Positions 47,539 through 56,763 of a stretch of DNA of 64,000 nucleotides are shown piece by piece. The translations under genes were made by a program, and so were the position numbers. The notes beneath the pieces were generated by a model. The model worked only from the letters and a program-made list of their open reading frames with translations, did not search any database and was not told the DNA's origin. Each line of letters begins with the position of its first letter. Position 1 is the first letter of the stretch. This DNA is from Subtercola boreus (GTDB taxonomy: Bacteria; Actinomycetota; Actinomycetes; Actinomycetales; Microbacteriaceae): contig NZ_NBXA01000018.1 of assembly GCF_003399625.1 (NCBI RefSeq), positions 62,001-126,000 on the forward strand. The letters run 5' to 3'.

Positions 47539-49203
47539 TCAGCTGCGCGAGTGGCGGCGGCGTCGCACTCCGGCGATCGCGGCGAGAACGAGGCCGAGTC
47601 CGAGCACGCCCGCGGTCCACGGGGCGACGGCCGCGACATCCGAACCCGTGTGAGCGAGCCCCTGGCCGGAGCCCGACGCACCGGCCGTCGGCGTGGCACT
47701 AGGGAGCACGGGTGCGGTCGACGAAGTCGCCGTAGGCGCCGGCGTGGGGGTGGCCGTCGGCACCGCGACAGGCAGTACCGCAGCTGCGCCGCCAGTCGAG
47801 ACGACCGTGACCGACTCGTCGGCGTTCAGCTGCACGGCAGCGCTCGTTGCGGCGGCCAGGTTGAGTCGCTGCCACGACCCAGCGGCGGTTCCGGTGCCGT
47901 CGAGCGGGTAGCCCGAGTCGAGTTCGGTCTGTGCGAGCACCGAGGTGCGCTGCGCGTCGGTGAGGGTCGGGAACGTCGTCAGCAGCAGGTTCTCCGCTCC
48001 GGTGGGCACGGATGCGGCGAGGCCCTCGGGTCCCGTCTGGGCGAAACCGTAGGTGGTGCGCTCGGTGAACACCGCGACGGCCGATCGGCGATCGGTGACG
48101 ATCTGGGAGGTCCCCCCGGGGATCGCAGAGCCGCCGTACGGGTTCGACGTGTAGGCCGCCTCCGCGGCGATCGTGTCGGCGATGCTGCTGCCGGTCGCCT
48201 TCTCGAGGTAGTCGACCAGCTCGGCGCGGGCGGGTTCGAGCACCGCGGTGCGGTAGTCGGTGTCGCTCCAACGGGTCGCCAGGGCGGCCTCACCGTCGAT
48301 CCGGCCACCCATGATGTCGAGCGGGTAGTGCACGCCGAGCACGATGCGGTCGTTGCCGGCCTCGGATGCCCGGGTGAGGATCTCTGGGGCGAGCTCGGGC
48401 AGCAGGGTGGCGAGCGTGACACCGGCCTCGTAGGCCGTCGTGGTGTGGCCGCTCGGGTACGAGCCGCCCGTGCAGATGCCGACGACGCCATACCCGGGAT
48501 CCAGCGTCACGTCGTTCGGGGAGAAGGCGTGGGTCGTGTCGACCACGGCCGGAACGCGCAGGATGTCGAGGTTGCCATTAGCGTCGGCGTAGCTCTTCCC
48601 GGTGCGGTTCGCGGTGAGCGAGGAGGCGTTCACGACGGCTGGCGCGCAGGCGGCGGCGTCGCCCGGTACGGCGGCGGTGGCGGGATCCGTCGGCAGGTAG
48701 GGGCGGGGGTAGCTGTAGTGCGCCTTCGCGGCCCCGGTGCTGACATACGCGCCGCTGGTGCCGTTCGAACTGTTGATGAGCGCACTGGTGAGCGGGAGGT
48801 CGCCGCTCTCGCGGCCCTTCACGTAGAGCGGTCCGAGCACGGAGCCGAGTGCGGTGGAGAGGGTGATCGACTGGTCGTAGGCTGTGCCGTCGGCGTTCTG
48901 GTACGAGGAGTCCTGCAGGGCCAGGAACTGCTGGGCGGGCGTGGCGTGGGTGTTGATCCAGCTGGTGAGAGCGTCGTTCTGGGCGAGCACGCCTGCGTTG
49001 TCGACCGTGCCGTGCAGCGTGTTCGTGCCGTCGGAGGTCCAGAACGAGTCGTAGCCCGCCAGCAGGGTGATCAGATCCGGCGGTGTGGTGTCGCTCGGGG
49101 ACGTCCCGGCGGCTGAGGCTGTGGCAGGCATCGACAGGGCGATGGATGCTGCGACCGCCGTGGCGACGGCGACTGTGGCGAAGCGTGAAGATGACCGGCG
49201 CAT
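47539..49203 (-). CDS. Cell-wall-anchored PAP2-superfamily phosphatase
   Basis: A 554-residue exported protein. The signal peptide is residues about 1-31 (ATASA). The PAP2/vanadium-haloperoxidase site is present: KAHYSYPRP (K-x6-RP), SYPSGHTTT and RIVLGVHYPLD (R-x5-H-x3-D). A second region is followed by a Thr/Pro/Ala-rich stalk (about 475-515), then LAHTG, a hydrophobic helix and a basic tail RRRRHSRS. LAXTG is the recognition form of class E sortases in high-GC actinobacteria, so the enzyme is probably wall-attached and acts on extracellular phosphate esters. Start ATG 49203 has GAGGAGAG about 9 nt upstream. Confidence 0.88.
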   Translation of the reverse strand: MRRSSSRFATVAVATAVAASIALSMPATASAAGTSPSDTTPPDLITLLAGYDSFWTSDGTNTLHGTVDNAGVLAQNDALTSWINTHATPAQQFLALQDSSYQNADGTAYDQSITLSTALGSVLGPLYVKGRESGDLPLTSALINSSNGTSGAYVSTGAAKAHYSYPRPYLPTDPATAAVPGDAAACAPAVVNASSLTANRTGKSYADANGNLDILRVPAVVDTTHAFSPNDVTLDPGYGVVGICTGGSYPSGHTTTAYEAGVTLATLLPELAPEILTRASEAGNDRIVLGVHYPLDIMGGRIDGEAALATRWSDTDYRTAVLEPARAELVDYLEKATGSSIADTIAAEAAYTSNPYGGSAIPGGTSQIVTDRRSAVAVFTERTTYGFAQTGPEGLAASVPTGAENLLLTTFPTLTDAQRTSVLAQTELDSGYPLDGTGTAAGSWQRLNLAAATSAAVQLNADESVTVVSTGGAAAVLPVAVPTATPTPAPTATSSTAPVLPSATPTAGASGSGQGLAHTGSDVAAVAPWTAGVLGLGLVLAAIAGVRRRRHSRS

Positions 49204-49332
49204 GCTCAGTCTCTCCTCTCGGGGTTGGTCGGACTCGGGGGCCGAACAGAAGGTTAGCCTGCATAAACTAAGCCGCCGACGTGGCCGCCGGTACAACGGA
49301 TGGTGTCCTCCCGGTGAACGGGTTCGCCCCGG

Positions 49333-50505
49333 TCAGAGGCCACGTTCGGAGAACAGCCGGTCGAGGAACACCGTTCCCGCGCCCAGCAGCCCGCAGTCGC
49401 CCGGTCGGAGCGGCGTGGTGATCGTGAGCTGGTCGGTCGCCATCGGCAGGCACTGGGCGTAGAGAGTGGAGCGGAGGCCCGCCACGAACACCTCCGACTG
49501 GCTGAGCACGCCGCCGACGATGAGGCGGCCGGGGTTGAAGAAGTTGACGATGCTCGCGAGCACGCCGCCCGTCATGCTGCCGGCCTCGCGAAGGAGCCGG
49601 GTGGCCACCGGATCCGCGTCGCGGGCGAGCGCGATCATCGCCTCGACGTTCGCCACCTCGAGTCCGGCGTTCTGCAACTCCCGCACGAGGGCGTTGCCGC
49701 TGGCGAGGGCGTCGAGACAGCCGTAGCGCCCGCAGGAGCAGGGCACGGGCGGGGCATCCGGCACGGCGACGTGGCTGATGTCGCCGGCCGCACCCCGACT
49801 GCCGACGAAGAGTTCGCCGCGCGCGATGATGCCGCAGCCGATACCCGATCCGGCTTTGACGAACACCTGGTTGGGCTCCATCCGGTCTCCGGATGCGAAC
49901 TCGCCGACCGCCATCAGATTGGCGTCGTTGTTGACCAGGATGGGAACGCCGGCGATGCCACCGAGGATCCGGGCGACATCCGTTCCGTTCCAGCCGGGCA
50001 TGCGGCTCGGGGCGACGACCCGCCCGCTCTCTGACGAGACGGGGCCGGGAACACCGACCGACACGCCCCTGAGGAGGCGGCGGGAGTGCTCGGTGTCGCT
50101 GGCGAGCAACGCCTCGAGGGCCGACCAGACCTCGGCGAGCACCACGTCGGGACCACTCGAGATGTCGAGGTCGAGGTCGCCGCGCGCGAGCAGCGCGCCC
50201 GAGAGGTCGACCAGGCCGATGGAGGTGCGGTCGACGCCGAGGTCGACGCAGCCGACGATGCCGGCGTCGCGGCGGAGGGCCAGTGTGCGGGGGCGACGGC
50301 CGCCCCGGGAGACGCCGTCGCCGACTTCGACCACGTGGCCGAGCCCGATGAGTTCGTCGATCCGGGCGGTGATCGTGGAGGGTGAGAGGCCGGTGACCTT
50401 CGCGAGGTCGGCCTTCGAGTCGGCCGCGCCGGAGCGGAGCGGCCCCAGGATGGCGAGGTTCTGGGCAGAGAACCGCGTGAACGATGCGGGGAGTCGTGAG
50501 GCCAT
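49333..50505 (-). CDS. ROK family transcriptional repressor
   Basis: A 390-residue repressor of the NagC/XylR/Mlc type. The N-terminal winged helix (residues about 20-75, ADLAKVTGLSPSTITARIDELIGLG) is followed by a ROK sugar-binding domain with VDLGVDRTSIGLVD, NNDANLMAVGEF, and the zinc motif CSCGRYGCLDALASG. It is divergent from the ABC-importer/CutC-ROK/nagB/M81 unit, so it most likely represses that unit and responds to an amino sugar or its phosphate. Start ATG 50505 lacks a strong ribosome binding site. Confidence 0.92.
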   Translation of the reverse strand: MASRLPASFTRFSAQNLAILGPLRSGAADSKADLAKVTGLSPSTITARIDELIGLGHVVEVGDGVSRGGRRPRTLALRRDAGIVGCVDLGVDRTSIGLVDLSGALLARGDLDLDISSGPDVVLAEVWSALEALLASDTEHSRRLLRGVSVGVPGPVSSESGRVVAPSRMPGWNGTDVARILGGIAGVPILVNNDANLMAVGEFASGDRMEPNQVFVKAGSGIGCGIIARGELFVGSRGAAGDISHVAVPDAPPVPCSCGRYGCLDALASGNALVRELQNAGLEVANVEAMIALARDADPVATRLLREAGSMTGGVLASIVNFFNPGRLIVGGVLSQSEVFVAGLRSTLYAQCLPMATDQLTITTPLRPGDCGLLGAGTVFLDRLFSERGL

Positions 50506-50553
50506 GGGGTTCCGATCGTCGAGAAGCGGCTTATTCCATTATCAAACAAAGTT

Positions 50554-50584
50554 CCTCGAAATATAGATGCAACAATGGATTGTT
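50554..50584. promoter_or_regulatory. Candidate promoter/operator between ROK repressor and importer
   Basis: A small AT-rich island in otherwise GC-rich DNA holds AACAAT-GG-ATTGTT (50571-50584), a 6-bp inverted repeat with a 2-bp spacer, next to a TATAGAT-like -10 element. ROK repressors bind AT-rich palindromes, so this is a plausible operator. Unproven. Confidence 0.45.
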
Positions 50585-50628
50585 AGGTTGATTTCAACGA
50601 CGAGACTCTCGAAGCAAAGGCGGCAACC

Positions 50629-51414
50629 GTGGCATCCTCTCCCACTGGCACCTCCAGCTCCACCTCCGCTGGCACAGCGACGGCGATGGTGCAGCTGACT
50701 GATGTGCAGAAGCACTTCGGTTCGCACCACGTGCTGAAGGATGTGAGCCTCACCATCGCCGCCCGCGAGGTCGTCGTGGTGGTTGGCCCTTCGGGTTCGG
50801 GTAAGTCGACTCTCTGCCGCTGCATCAACCGGCTCGAGACGATCACCTCGGGCACCATCGCGGTCGACGGGGTCGATCTGCCTGCGGAGGGCCGGGCGCT
50901 CGCGAAGCTCCGGGCTGAGGTGGGAATGGTCTTCCAGTCGTTCAACCTGTTCGCGCACCGCACGATCCTCGACAATGTCACCCTCGCTCCGATCACCGTG
51001 CTGGGGCGCTCGCGGAAGGATGCCCGCGCAGAGGGCCTCGCTCTTCTCGAACGCGTGGGCATCGCCGACAAGGCCGACCACTTTCCGGCCCAGCTCTCCG
51101 GCGGCCAGCAGCAGCGCGCCGCCATCGCCCGTGCGCTCGCGATGAAGCCGAAGGTGATGCTGTTCGATGAACCGACCAGTGCGCTCGACCCCGAAATGGT
51201 GAGCGAGGTGCTCGACGTGATGACCTCCCTCGCCGGCGACGGGATGACCATGGTCGTCGTCACGCACGAGATGGGGTTCGCCCGCCGGGCCGCCGACCGG
51301 GTCATCTTCATGGACGACGGCCGCATCGTCGAAGAGGACACCCCAGCCAACTTCTTCGACCACGCATCGAGCCCGCGGGCCCAGGCGTTCCTGTCGAAGA
51401 TCCTGCCGCACTGA
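50629..51414 (+). CDS. Polar amino acid-type ABC transporter ATPase
   Basis: A 261-residue ATPase of the polar amino acid (GlnQ/GluA) subfamily that powers the importer encoded downstream. Motifs: GPSGSGKST (Walker A), VFQSFNLF (Q loop), LSGGQQQR (signature), [12 protein letters not shown] (Walker B) and VVTHE (H loop). The GTG at 50629 follows AAGGCGG; ATG 50686 would give the normal family N-terminus and is a possible alternative. It heads the unit under ROK control. Confidence 0.94.
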   Translation: MASSPTGTSSSTSAGTATAMVQLTDVQKHFGSHHVLKDVSLTIAAREVVVVVGPSGSGKSTLCRCINRLETITSGTIAVDGVDLPAEGRALAKLRAEVGMVFQSFNLFAHRTILDNVTLAPITVLGRSRKDARAEGLALLERVGIADKADHFPAQLSGGQQQRAAIARALAMKPKVMLFDEPTSALDPEMVSEVLDVMTSLAGDGMTMVVVTHEMGFARRAADRVIFMDDGRIVEEDTPANFFDHASSPRAQAFLSKILPH

Positions 51415-51475
51415 CAGCCAGAGTTCCCACCCCCACCAGCACCATCCCGCACCGGAAGAACAGAAAGGTACCACC

Positions 51476-52432
51476 GTGCCCAGCACACGAAAGATCCTCC
51501 AGAGGGGCATCCCCCTGCTCGCCATCACTGTCACCGCAGCCCTCGCGTTCAGCGGCTGCTCGTCGGACAGCTCGGCCGTGCCGGGCGCCGATCCGAGCGC
51601 GTCGGCCGCGGCCGATTCACTCTCGTCGGTGTACGCCAACGCCGCGGTCGCCGATGCCGCAGCACTCCTGCCCGACTCCACGATGGCGAAGATCAAGGCC
51701 CGCGGCAAGCTGGTCGTGGCCGAGGCGCTCGACGCCCCGCTGCTCTCCCAGCAGAACCCGTCGAGCCCCGACGACGTCGAGGGTTTCGACGCGGATCTCG
51801 CGAAGCTCCTCGCGATCTACATCCTCGGCGAGCCGAACGTGGAGATCATCCCGCCCGCCTCCGAGACCCGCGAGGCGCTGCTGCAGAACGGCACAGTCGA
51901 CGTGGTGTTCAATACCTACACGATCACCACCCAGCGCGACGAGCAGGTCGACTTCGCGGGCCCCTACCTCCAGTCGGGACTGGCGGTCGCGGTCAAGAGC
52001 GACAACACTGACATCCAGGGCATCGACGATCTCGGTGGCAAGAAGGTCATCGTCGGCGCGAACACGCCCGCCGTGACCGCTGTGCCCGAGAAGCAGCCGA
52101 CCGCGGAGATCGTCAGCTTCGGAACCGACCCCGAGGCTGTGCAGGCACTCACCCAGGGCCGCGGTGACGCCTACGTGCAGGACTTCACGCTGCTCGCGAG
52201 CGACGCTGCCTCGAACCCGGCGATCAAGGTCGTCGGCCAGCCCTTCACCACCGAGTCCTACGGCATCGGCCTGAAGGACGGCGACGCCGCGTTCAAGTCG
52301 TTCATCAACGACTGGCTGACGAAGATCGAGGCGAACGGCGACTGGGCGAAGGTCTGGGATGCCACGCTCGGCTCGGCCGTCGAGTCCTCGACTCCCACCC
52401 CGCCGGTCATCGGGTCGGTTCCCGGCTCCTGA
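51476..52432 (+). CDS. ABC transporter substrate-binding lipoprotein (SBP_bac_3)
   Basis: A 318-residue lipoprotein that captures the imported solute. The signal peptide ends at lipobox AFSGC (Cys near residue 27). The SBP_bac_3 fold follows from about residue 62 (GKLVVAEALDAPLL, GFDADLAKLLAIYIL, DVVFNTYTITTQRDEQVDFAGPYL, GDAYVQDFTLLA). The family binds polar amino acids and also opine-type conjugates; the ligand here is unknown. GTG start with GAAAGG about 8 nt upstream. Confidence 0.93.
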   Translation: MPSTRKILQRGIPLLAITVTAALAFSGCSSDSSAVPGADPSASAAADSLSSVYANAAVADAAALLPDSTMAKIKARGKLVVAEALDAPLLSQQNPSSPDDVEGFDADLAKLLAIYILGEPNVEIIPPASETREALLQNGTVDVVFNTYTITTQRDEQVDFAGPYLQSGLAVAVKSDNTDIQGIDDLGGKKVIVGANTPAVTAVPEKQPTAEIVSFGTDPEAVQALTQGRGDAYVQDFTLLASDAASNPAIKVVGQPFTTESYGIGLKDGDAAFKSFINDWLTKIEANGDWAKVWDATLGSAVESSTPTPPVIGSVPGS

Positions 52433-52494
52433 GCCGCGTAGCCGGCCTGACCGGCGTCTGACTCCCGCCTGAGCTCCACCAGCAGAGGAACACG

Positions 52495-53139
52495 ATGAAC
52501 ATCTTCGTCGACAGCGCCGGGCCGTTGCTCGAAGCGCTCGGCACCACCGTGATGATGGCGGTGATCGCCGGTGTCGCCGCGATCGCACTCGGAACCGTCG
52601 TGACGGCAGCGCGCATCAGCCCGATCCCGGTGCTCCGCGGACTCGCCTTCGCGTACGTGCAGTTCTTCGTCAACGTTCCTCTGCTGGTGCTGCTCATCCT
52701 GGCCGTGTTCGCGCTGCCGGATGCCGGACTGCTGTTGCCGCTCACTCCGACGGCGATCATCGTGCTGGCGCTCTACGAGGCCGCGTATGTGGCCGAGGCG
52801 ATCCGGAGCGGGGTCAACACGGTGGGCACCGGCCAGATCGAGGCCAGTCGCGCGCTCGGCTTCACGCTGGTGCAGTCGCTCCGGCTGGTCGTGGTGCCTC
52901 AGGCGCTCCGGGCAGCGGTGCAGCCCATCGGCAACGTGATGATCGCGTTGACCATGAACACCGCGCTGGCCGCGGCCGTCGGCGTGGTCGAGCTGACCTC
53001 CGAGGCGAACAAGCTGAACCTCGTCGAGGCGCAGCCCATCCTGATCTTCACCGTGGCCGGCCTGATCTACATGGCGCTCGCCCTGGCCATCGGCCTCGGC
53101 GCGGGGCGAATCGAGAAGAGAGTGGCGATCAAGCGATGA
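52495..53139 (+). CDS. ABC transporter permease 1 (His/Glu/Gln/Arg type)
   Basis: A 214-residue permease with about five membrane helices. The EAA loop that contacts the ATPase is EASRALGFTLVQSLRLVVVPQALRAA (split over residues about 119-145). The N-terminal HEAT-type segment ETGL-like LLEALGTTVMMAVIAG is also typical. It overlaps permease 2 by 4 nt. Confidence 0.93.
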   Translation: MNIFVDSAGPLLEALGTTVMMAVIAGVAAIALGTVVTAARISPIPVLRGLAFAYVQFFVNVPLLVLLILAVFALPDAGLLLPLTPTAIIVLALYEAAYVAEAIRSGVNTVGTGQIEASRALGFTLVQSLRLVVVPQALRAAVQPIGNVMIALTMNTALAAAVGVVELTSEANKLNLVEAQPILIFTVAGLIYMALALAIGLGAGRIEKRVAIKR

Positions 53140-54056
53140 GTACCTCCACGCACGAAGCTCCCGTCTCGCTCTACGACGAGCCCGGGCCCCGCGCCAGGCG
53201 GGCGATCCGGCTCTGGTCGGTCGTCGCCGTGGTGGTGGTCGCCCTGGTCATCGTGCTGGCGGGCCTGCAGTTCGGCTCGCACGGCCAGCTCGACGCCGAC
53301 CGCTGGACGCCGTTCCTCAGCGCCGGCATCTGGCAGTACCTGCTCATCGGGCTCTGGGGCACGATCCAGGCCGCGGCCCTCGTCGCCGTGCTCGGCGGTG
53401 CGTTCGGGCTCGTGCTGGCGCTCGGCCGGCTGAGCCGCAATCCGGTCATCCACGGGGTGTCGACCGCCTACATCGAGATCGCCCGCACGATCCCGGTGCT
53501 GCTGCTCATCTACCTGATGCTGTTCGGCCTGCCGCAGCTCGGGCTCAACTTCCCGTTGCTCTGGAAGCTCGTCATCCCGCTCACGATCGCCAATGCGGCG
53601 GCCTTCGCCGAGATCATCCGTGCAGGCATCCTGGGACTCCCCGCCGGACAGTCGGAGGCGGCCCTCAGCCTCGGGCTCTCCCGCGGCCAGACCATGCGAC
53701 TGGTCGTGCTGCCGCAGGCGCTGAGGTTCGTGACCCCGTCGCTCGTGACGCAGCTCGTGAGCCTCGTGAAGGACACCTCGCTCGGTTACATCGTGGCATT
53801 CACCGAGCTGCTCTACCGCGGGCAGGTGCTCGCCGCCTACAACCACTTCCTCATTCCGACGTTCATCGTCGTGACCCTCATCTACCTCGTCTTCAACGGT
53901 GCGCTCTCGACGCTGGCCTCACGGCTCCGTCGCCGGCCCGGCAAGCGCAGCCTCGCCGAACCGACGAGTGGTGCCGCGCCGATCGTCGGAGTGCCCGTCA
54001 CCGATGGGCCCACCAGATCCGCCCGCAGCCGATCCGCCCGCAATGCCAAGGAGTAG
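53136..54056 (+). CDS. ABC transporter permease 2 (His/Glu/Gln/Arg type)
   Basis: A 306-residue permease. Membrane helices cover residues about 24-48, 68-95, 105-128, 140-165 and 220-265. The EAA loop is QSEAALSLGLSRGQTMRLVVLPQALR. A charged Ser/Arg-rich tail follows the last helix, and its 3' end is overlapped by 14 nt by the CutC-ROK gene in another frame. It pairs with permease 1 as a heterodimer. Confidence 0.92.
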   Translation: MSTSTHEAPVSLYDEPGPRARRAIRLWSVVAVVVVALVIVLAGLQFGSHGQLDADRWTPFLSAGIWQYLLIGLWGTIQAAALVAVLGGAFGLVLALGRLSRNPVIHGVSTAYIEIARTIPVLLLIYLMLFGLPQLGLNFPLLWKLVIPLTIANAAAFAEIIRAGILGLPAGQSEAALSLGLSRGQTMRLVVLPQALRFVTPSLVTQLVSLVKDTSLGYIVAFTELLYRGQVLAAYNHFLIPTFIVVTLIYLVFNGALSTLASRLRRRPGKRSLAEPTSGAAPIVGVPVTDGPTRSARSRSARNAKE

Positions 54057-55977
54057 CGCCATCTCGCACCGATCCGACCGGCCTTTCGCTGTCGCCTCGC
54101 CTGATTTTCTCTCGCCCGCTGTCGTCTCGCCCGCTGTTCTCTCGCCCTCTGTCGTGGTGGAGATCTGCATCGACGATCTCGACGGCGCGCTCGTGGCAGA
54201 ACAGGCCGGCGCCCAGCGCGTCGAACTCTGCGCCGACCTGCTCGAGGGCGGAACGACGCCGAGCCTCGGCCTGCTGCGTGCGGTGATGCAGTCGACATCC
54301 CTCCTCGGCGTGCAGGTGATGGTGCGCCCGCGGGGCGGTGACTTCGTGTACTCCGAGGGCGAGCTCGACGTGATGTGCCGCGATCTCGCCGAGATCCGGG
54401 CGGTGGCCGCGGATGCCGCAGACGACGCCGGTCGGATCGGCGTCGTGCTCGGCGCTCTCACCTCCGAGGGCGGAGTGGATGTCGCGGCTCTCCGCCGACT
54501 CATCGATGCTGCGGGCGAGCTCCCCGTAACCTTCCACAAGGCGTTCGACGAGACGCCCGACCTTCTTCAGAGCTACGAACTCCTCGCCGGGCTCGGAGTG
54601 GTCGCCATCCTGAGTTCGGGCGGTGAGACGACCGCCGAACAGGGTGCTGAAGTGCTCGCCCGGCTGGTGGCGCGCTCGGTTGCCGCACCCGGACCCCGGA
54701 TGCTCGTGGGCGGCGGTGTGCGCCCCGCGAATGTCGGGGCGCTGCTCACCCGCACCGGTGCCTCCGAGGTGCACCTGAGGGCCCAGACCCCGTCGCCGCG
54801 CGGTGACGGCACCCTTCGCACCGACCCCGAGCTGGTCGCCCGGATGCTCGCTGCTGTTGCTTCTGGCGCTGCTGCTGCTGGCCCCGTTGCTGATGGCCCC
54901 ATTGCTGATGGCCCTGTTGCTGCTGGCCCCGCCGGTTCCGGCGGCGAGCACGCCGCGCCCCGCGACGCCGTGCTCGCCCTCGACATCGGCGGCACCAACC
55001 TGAAGGGCGCCGTGGTCGACGAACGCGGGCGCATCGTGCTCGCTCAGACCGTCGACGCGGGCACCGACGGCTCCGGCGGCAACGGTGCCGAGTCCCTCGA
55101 ACGTGTCCGCGGGCTCCTGGTGCAGCTGCAGCACCGCGCCACCGCTGCCGGCTGGAACGTCATCGGTGCCGGCGTCGTCACCCCCGGCATCATCGAGCCG
55201 GCCACCGGGGTGGTGCGCTACGCCTCCACCCTCGGCTGGACCGACGTGCCGCTCGGCGCCCTGCTCACCGGCGACCTCGGCGTGCCGGTGGCCATCGGGC
55301 ACGACGTTCGCGCGGCCGGCCTCGCCGAAGCTCTCTTCGGGGCCGCGGCCGGTGTCTCGAACTCCGTGCTGGTGGCCATCGGAACGGGCGTGGCCGCAGC
55401 CATCCTCAGCTCCGACACCGAGGTCGCCGGCCATCTCACCTCCGCCGGAGAGCTCGGCCACATCCCCGCACTGCCGCAGGGCGAGAGCTGCACCTGCGGC
55501 CAGCGCGGTTGCCTCGAGGTCTACATGTCGGGTGCGGGCCTGGCCCGGCGTTACCTCGCTCAAGGCGGCGCCGAGTCGCTCACGGCAGCCGACATCGTCG
55601 AGAGGCTCGAGACCGATCCGCTGGCCGCCCGTGTCTGGAGCGACGGCGTCGAGGCACTCACTCTGGGGCTCACGACGACGACGATGCTGCTCGATCCGGC
55701 CGTCATCGTTCTCACCGGCGGTGTCTCCCGCGCCGGCGACGCCCTCCTCGACCCGGTGCGCGAGCAGCTCGCAGCCTCGCTCACCTGGCGGAGCGCCCCG
55801 CCCGTCGAGACCTCCGTGCTCGGCACCTCCGGCAGCCGGATCGGCGCCTCCGTACTGGCATTCCGTGCCGCCGGTCGCTCGCACGCCCCCGACCGGTGGA
55901 TGCTCGACGAGCTGCTCGCCCAACCCGCCGCCCCCCGGGCATCCGCTCTGCCCGCCGAACCCGCACTGGAGATCTGA
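54043..55977 (+). CDS. CutC-family / ROK kinase fusion protein
   Basis: A 644-residue fusion of two enzymes. Residues about 37-285 are a CutC TIM-barrel domain (VEICIDDLDGALVAEQAGAQRVEL, VMVRPRGGDFVYSEGE, VTFHKAFDE, ILSSGGE). An Ala/Gly/Pro linker with short repeats follows, then a ROK kinase at about 308-620 with the ATP loop LALDIGGTNLKGA, VTPGIIEP, GELGHIP and zinc motif CTCGQRGCLE. CutC is usually annotated as a copper protein, but here the kinase and nagB neighbours point to amino-sugar metabolism. ATG 54043 lies inside the permease end with no clear ribosome site; GTG 54154, past three low-complexity CTCGCCCGCTGT repeats, is the alternative start. Confidence 0.85.
   Translation: MPRSSAISHRSDRPFAVASPDFLSPAVVSPAVLSPSVVVEICIDDLDGALVAEQAGAQRVELCADLLEGGTTPSLGLLRAVMQSTSLLGVQVMVRPRGGDFVYSEGELDVMCRDLAEIRAVAADAADDAGRIGVVLGALTSEGGVDVAALRRLIDAAGELPVTFHKAFDETPDLLQSYELLAGLGVVAILSSGGETTAEQGAEVLARLVARSVAAPGPRMLVGGGVRPANVGALLTRTGASEVHLRAQTPSPRGDGTLRTDPELVARMLAAVASGAAAAGPVADGPIADGPVAAGPAGSGGEHAAPRDAVLALDIGGTNLKGAVVDERGRIVLAQTVDAGTDGSGGNGAESLERVRGLLVQLQHRATAAGWNVIGAGVVTPGIIEPATGVVRYASTLGWTDVPLGALLTGDLGVPVAIGHDVRAAGLAEALFGAAAGVSNSVLVAIGTGVAAAILSSDTEVAGHLTSAGELGHIPALPQGESCTCGQRGCLEVYMSGAGLARRYLAQGGAESLTAADIVERLETDPLAARVWSDGVEALTLGLTTTTMLLDPAVIVLTGGVSRAGDALLDPVREQLAASLTWRSAPPVETSVLGTSGSRIGASVLAFRAAGRSHAPDRWMLDELLAQPAAPRASALPAEPALEI
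54845..54940 (+). repeat. Short-unit repeats encoding the CutC-ROK linker
   Basis: Imperfect GCTGCTG / GGCCC(C/T) units (GTTGCTGATGGCCC, ATTGCTGATGGCCC and similar, about 15 bp) encode a Val/Ile-Ala-Asp-Gly-Pro repeat between the two domains. Such tracts are prone to length change. Confidence 0.7.
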
Positions 55978-55980
55978 CCC

Positions 55981-56760
55981 ATGGCAGAGATCATCGTCGT
56001 TCCGACTCCCGCCGAAGCCGGACGCCTCGCCGGCGCGGCCATCGCCGACCTGATCGCCCGCCGCCGTGATGCCGTGCTCGGCGTCGCGACAGGGTCGACG
56101 CCGCTACCGGTCTACGACGACCTCCGGACGCGCCTCACCGGGACCGACCTGTCGTCGGTGCGGGCGTTCGCGCTCGACGAGTACGTGGGCATCGACCGGC
56201 TCCACCCGGAGAGCTACCACAGCATCATCCACCACCAGGTGACGGTGCCGCTGGGGCTCGATCCGGAGCTCGTGCAGGTTCCGAACGGCCAGTCCGACGA
56301 CCTCGAGCAGGCCGCTGTCGACTACGACGCCGCCATCCGCGCGGCCGGCGGGGTCGACCTGCAACTGCTCGGTATCGGCTCGGACGGGCACATCGGCTTC
56401 AACGAGCCCGGCTCCTCGTTCGCCTCGCGCACCCGGGTGAAGACCCTCACTCCGCAGACCCGCCAGGACAACGCCCGCTTCTTCGCCTCGATCGACGACG
56501 TGCCGCTGCATGCCCTCACGCAGGGGCTCGGCACGATCCTCGAGGCGCGGCACCTCGTGCTGCTCGCCTTCGGGGAGGCCAAGGCGGCGGCGGTGGCGCT
56601 CGCGCTCGAAGGGCCGCTCAGCGCGAGGGTGCCGGCCACGGCCATCCATCTGCACCCGCACTGTACGGTGATTCTGGATGAAGCGGCCGCCTCACACCTC
56701 GCCGACCGCGCGTTTTACGACTATGTGTACGCGAACAAGCCCGATTGGCAGGGAATCTGA
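55981..56760 (+). CDS. nagB: Glucosamine-6-phosphate deaminase
   Basis: NagB converts glucosamine-6-phosphate to fructose-6-phosphate and ammonia. The 259-residue protein has VATGSTPLPVYDDL (phosphate loop, near 35), ALDEYVGI (catalytic Asp, near 66) and LGIGSDGHIGFNEPGS (catalytic His, near 135). It begins 3 nt after the CutC-ROK stop and ends 3 nt before the M81 gene, so all three are translationally linked. No nagA deacetylase is in the cluster, which suggests that the sugar arrives as glucosamine rather than N-acetylglucosamine. Confidence 0.95.
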   Translation: MAEIIVVPTPAEAGRLAGAAIADLIARRRDAVLGVATGSTPLPVYDDLRTRLTGTDLSSVRAFALDEYVGIDRLHPESYHSIIHHQVTVPLGLDPELVQVPNGQSDDLEQAAVDYDAAIRAAGGVDLQLLGIGSDGHIGFNEPGSSFASRTRVKTLTPQTRQDNARFFASIDDVPLHALTQGLGTILEARHLVLLAFGEAKAAAVALALEGPLSARVPATAIHLHPHCTVILDEAAASHLADRAFYDYVYANKPDWQGI

Positions 56761-56763
56761 GCG

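Noticed and set aside
49233-49262. Iron-box-like sequence AGGTTAGCCTG upstream of the PAP2 gene
   Set aside because: Only one half matches the DtxR/IdeR consensus; the other half is poor, so it is not called as an operator.
54043-54153. Possible frameshift or false fusion at the start of CutC-ROK
   Set aside because: The CutC and ROK domains are in one uninterrupted frame; only the exact start in the low-complexity leader is uncertain.
53998-55923. 641-residue minus-strand frame across CutC-ROK
   Set aside because: Antisense to the fusion gene, whose two domains are both well supported.
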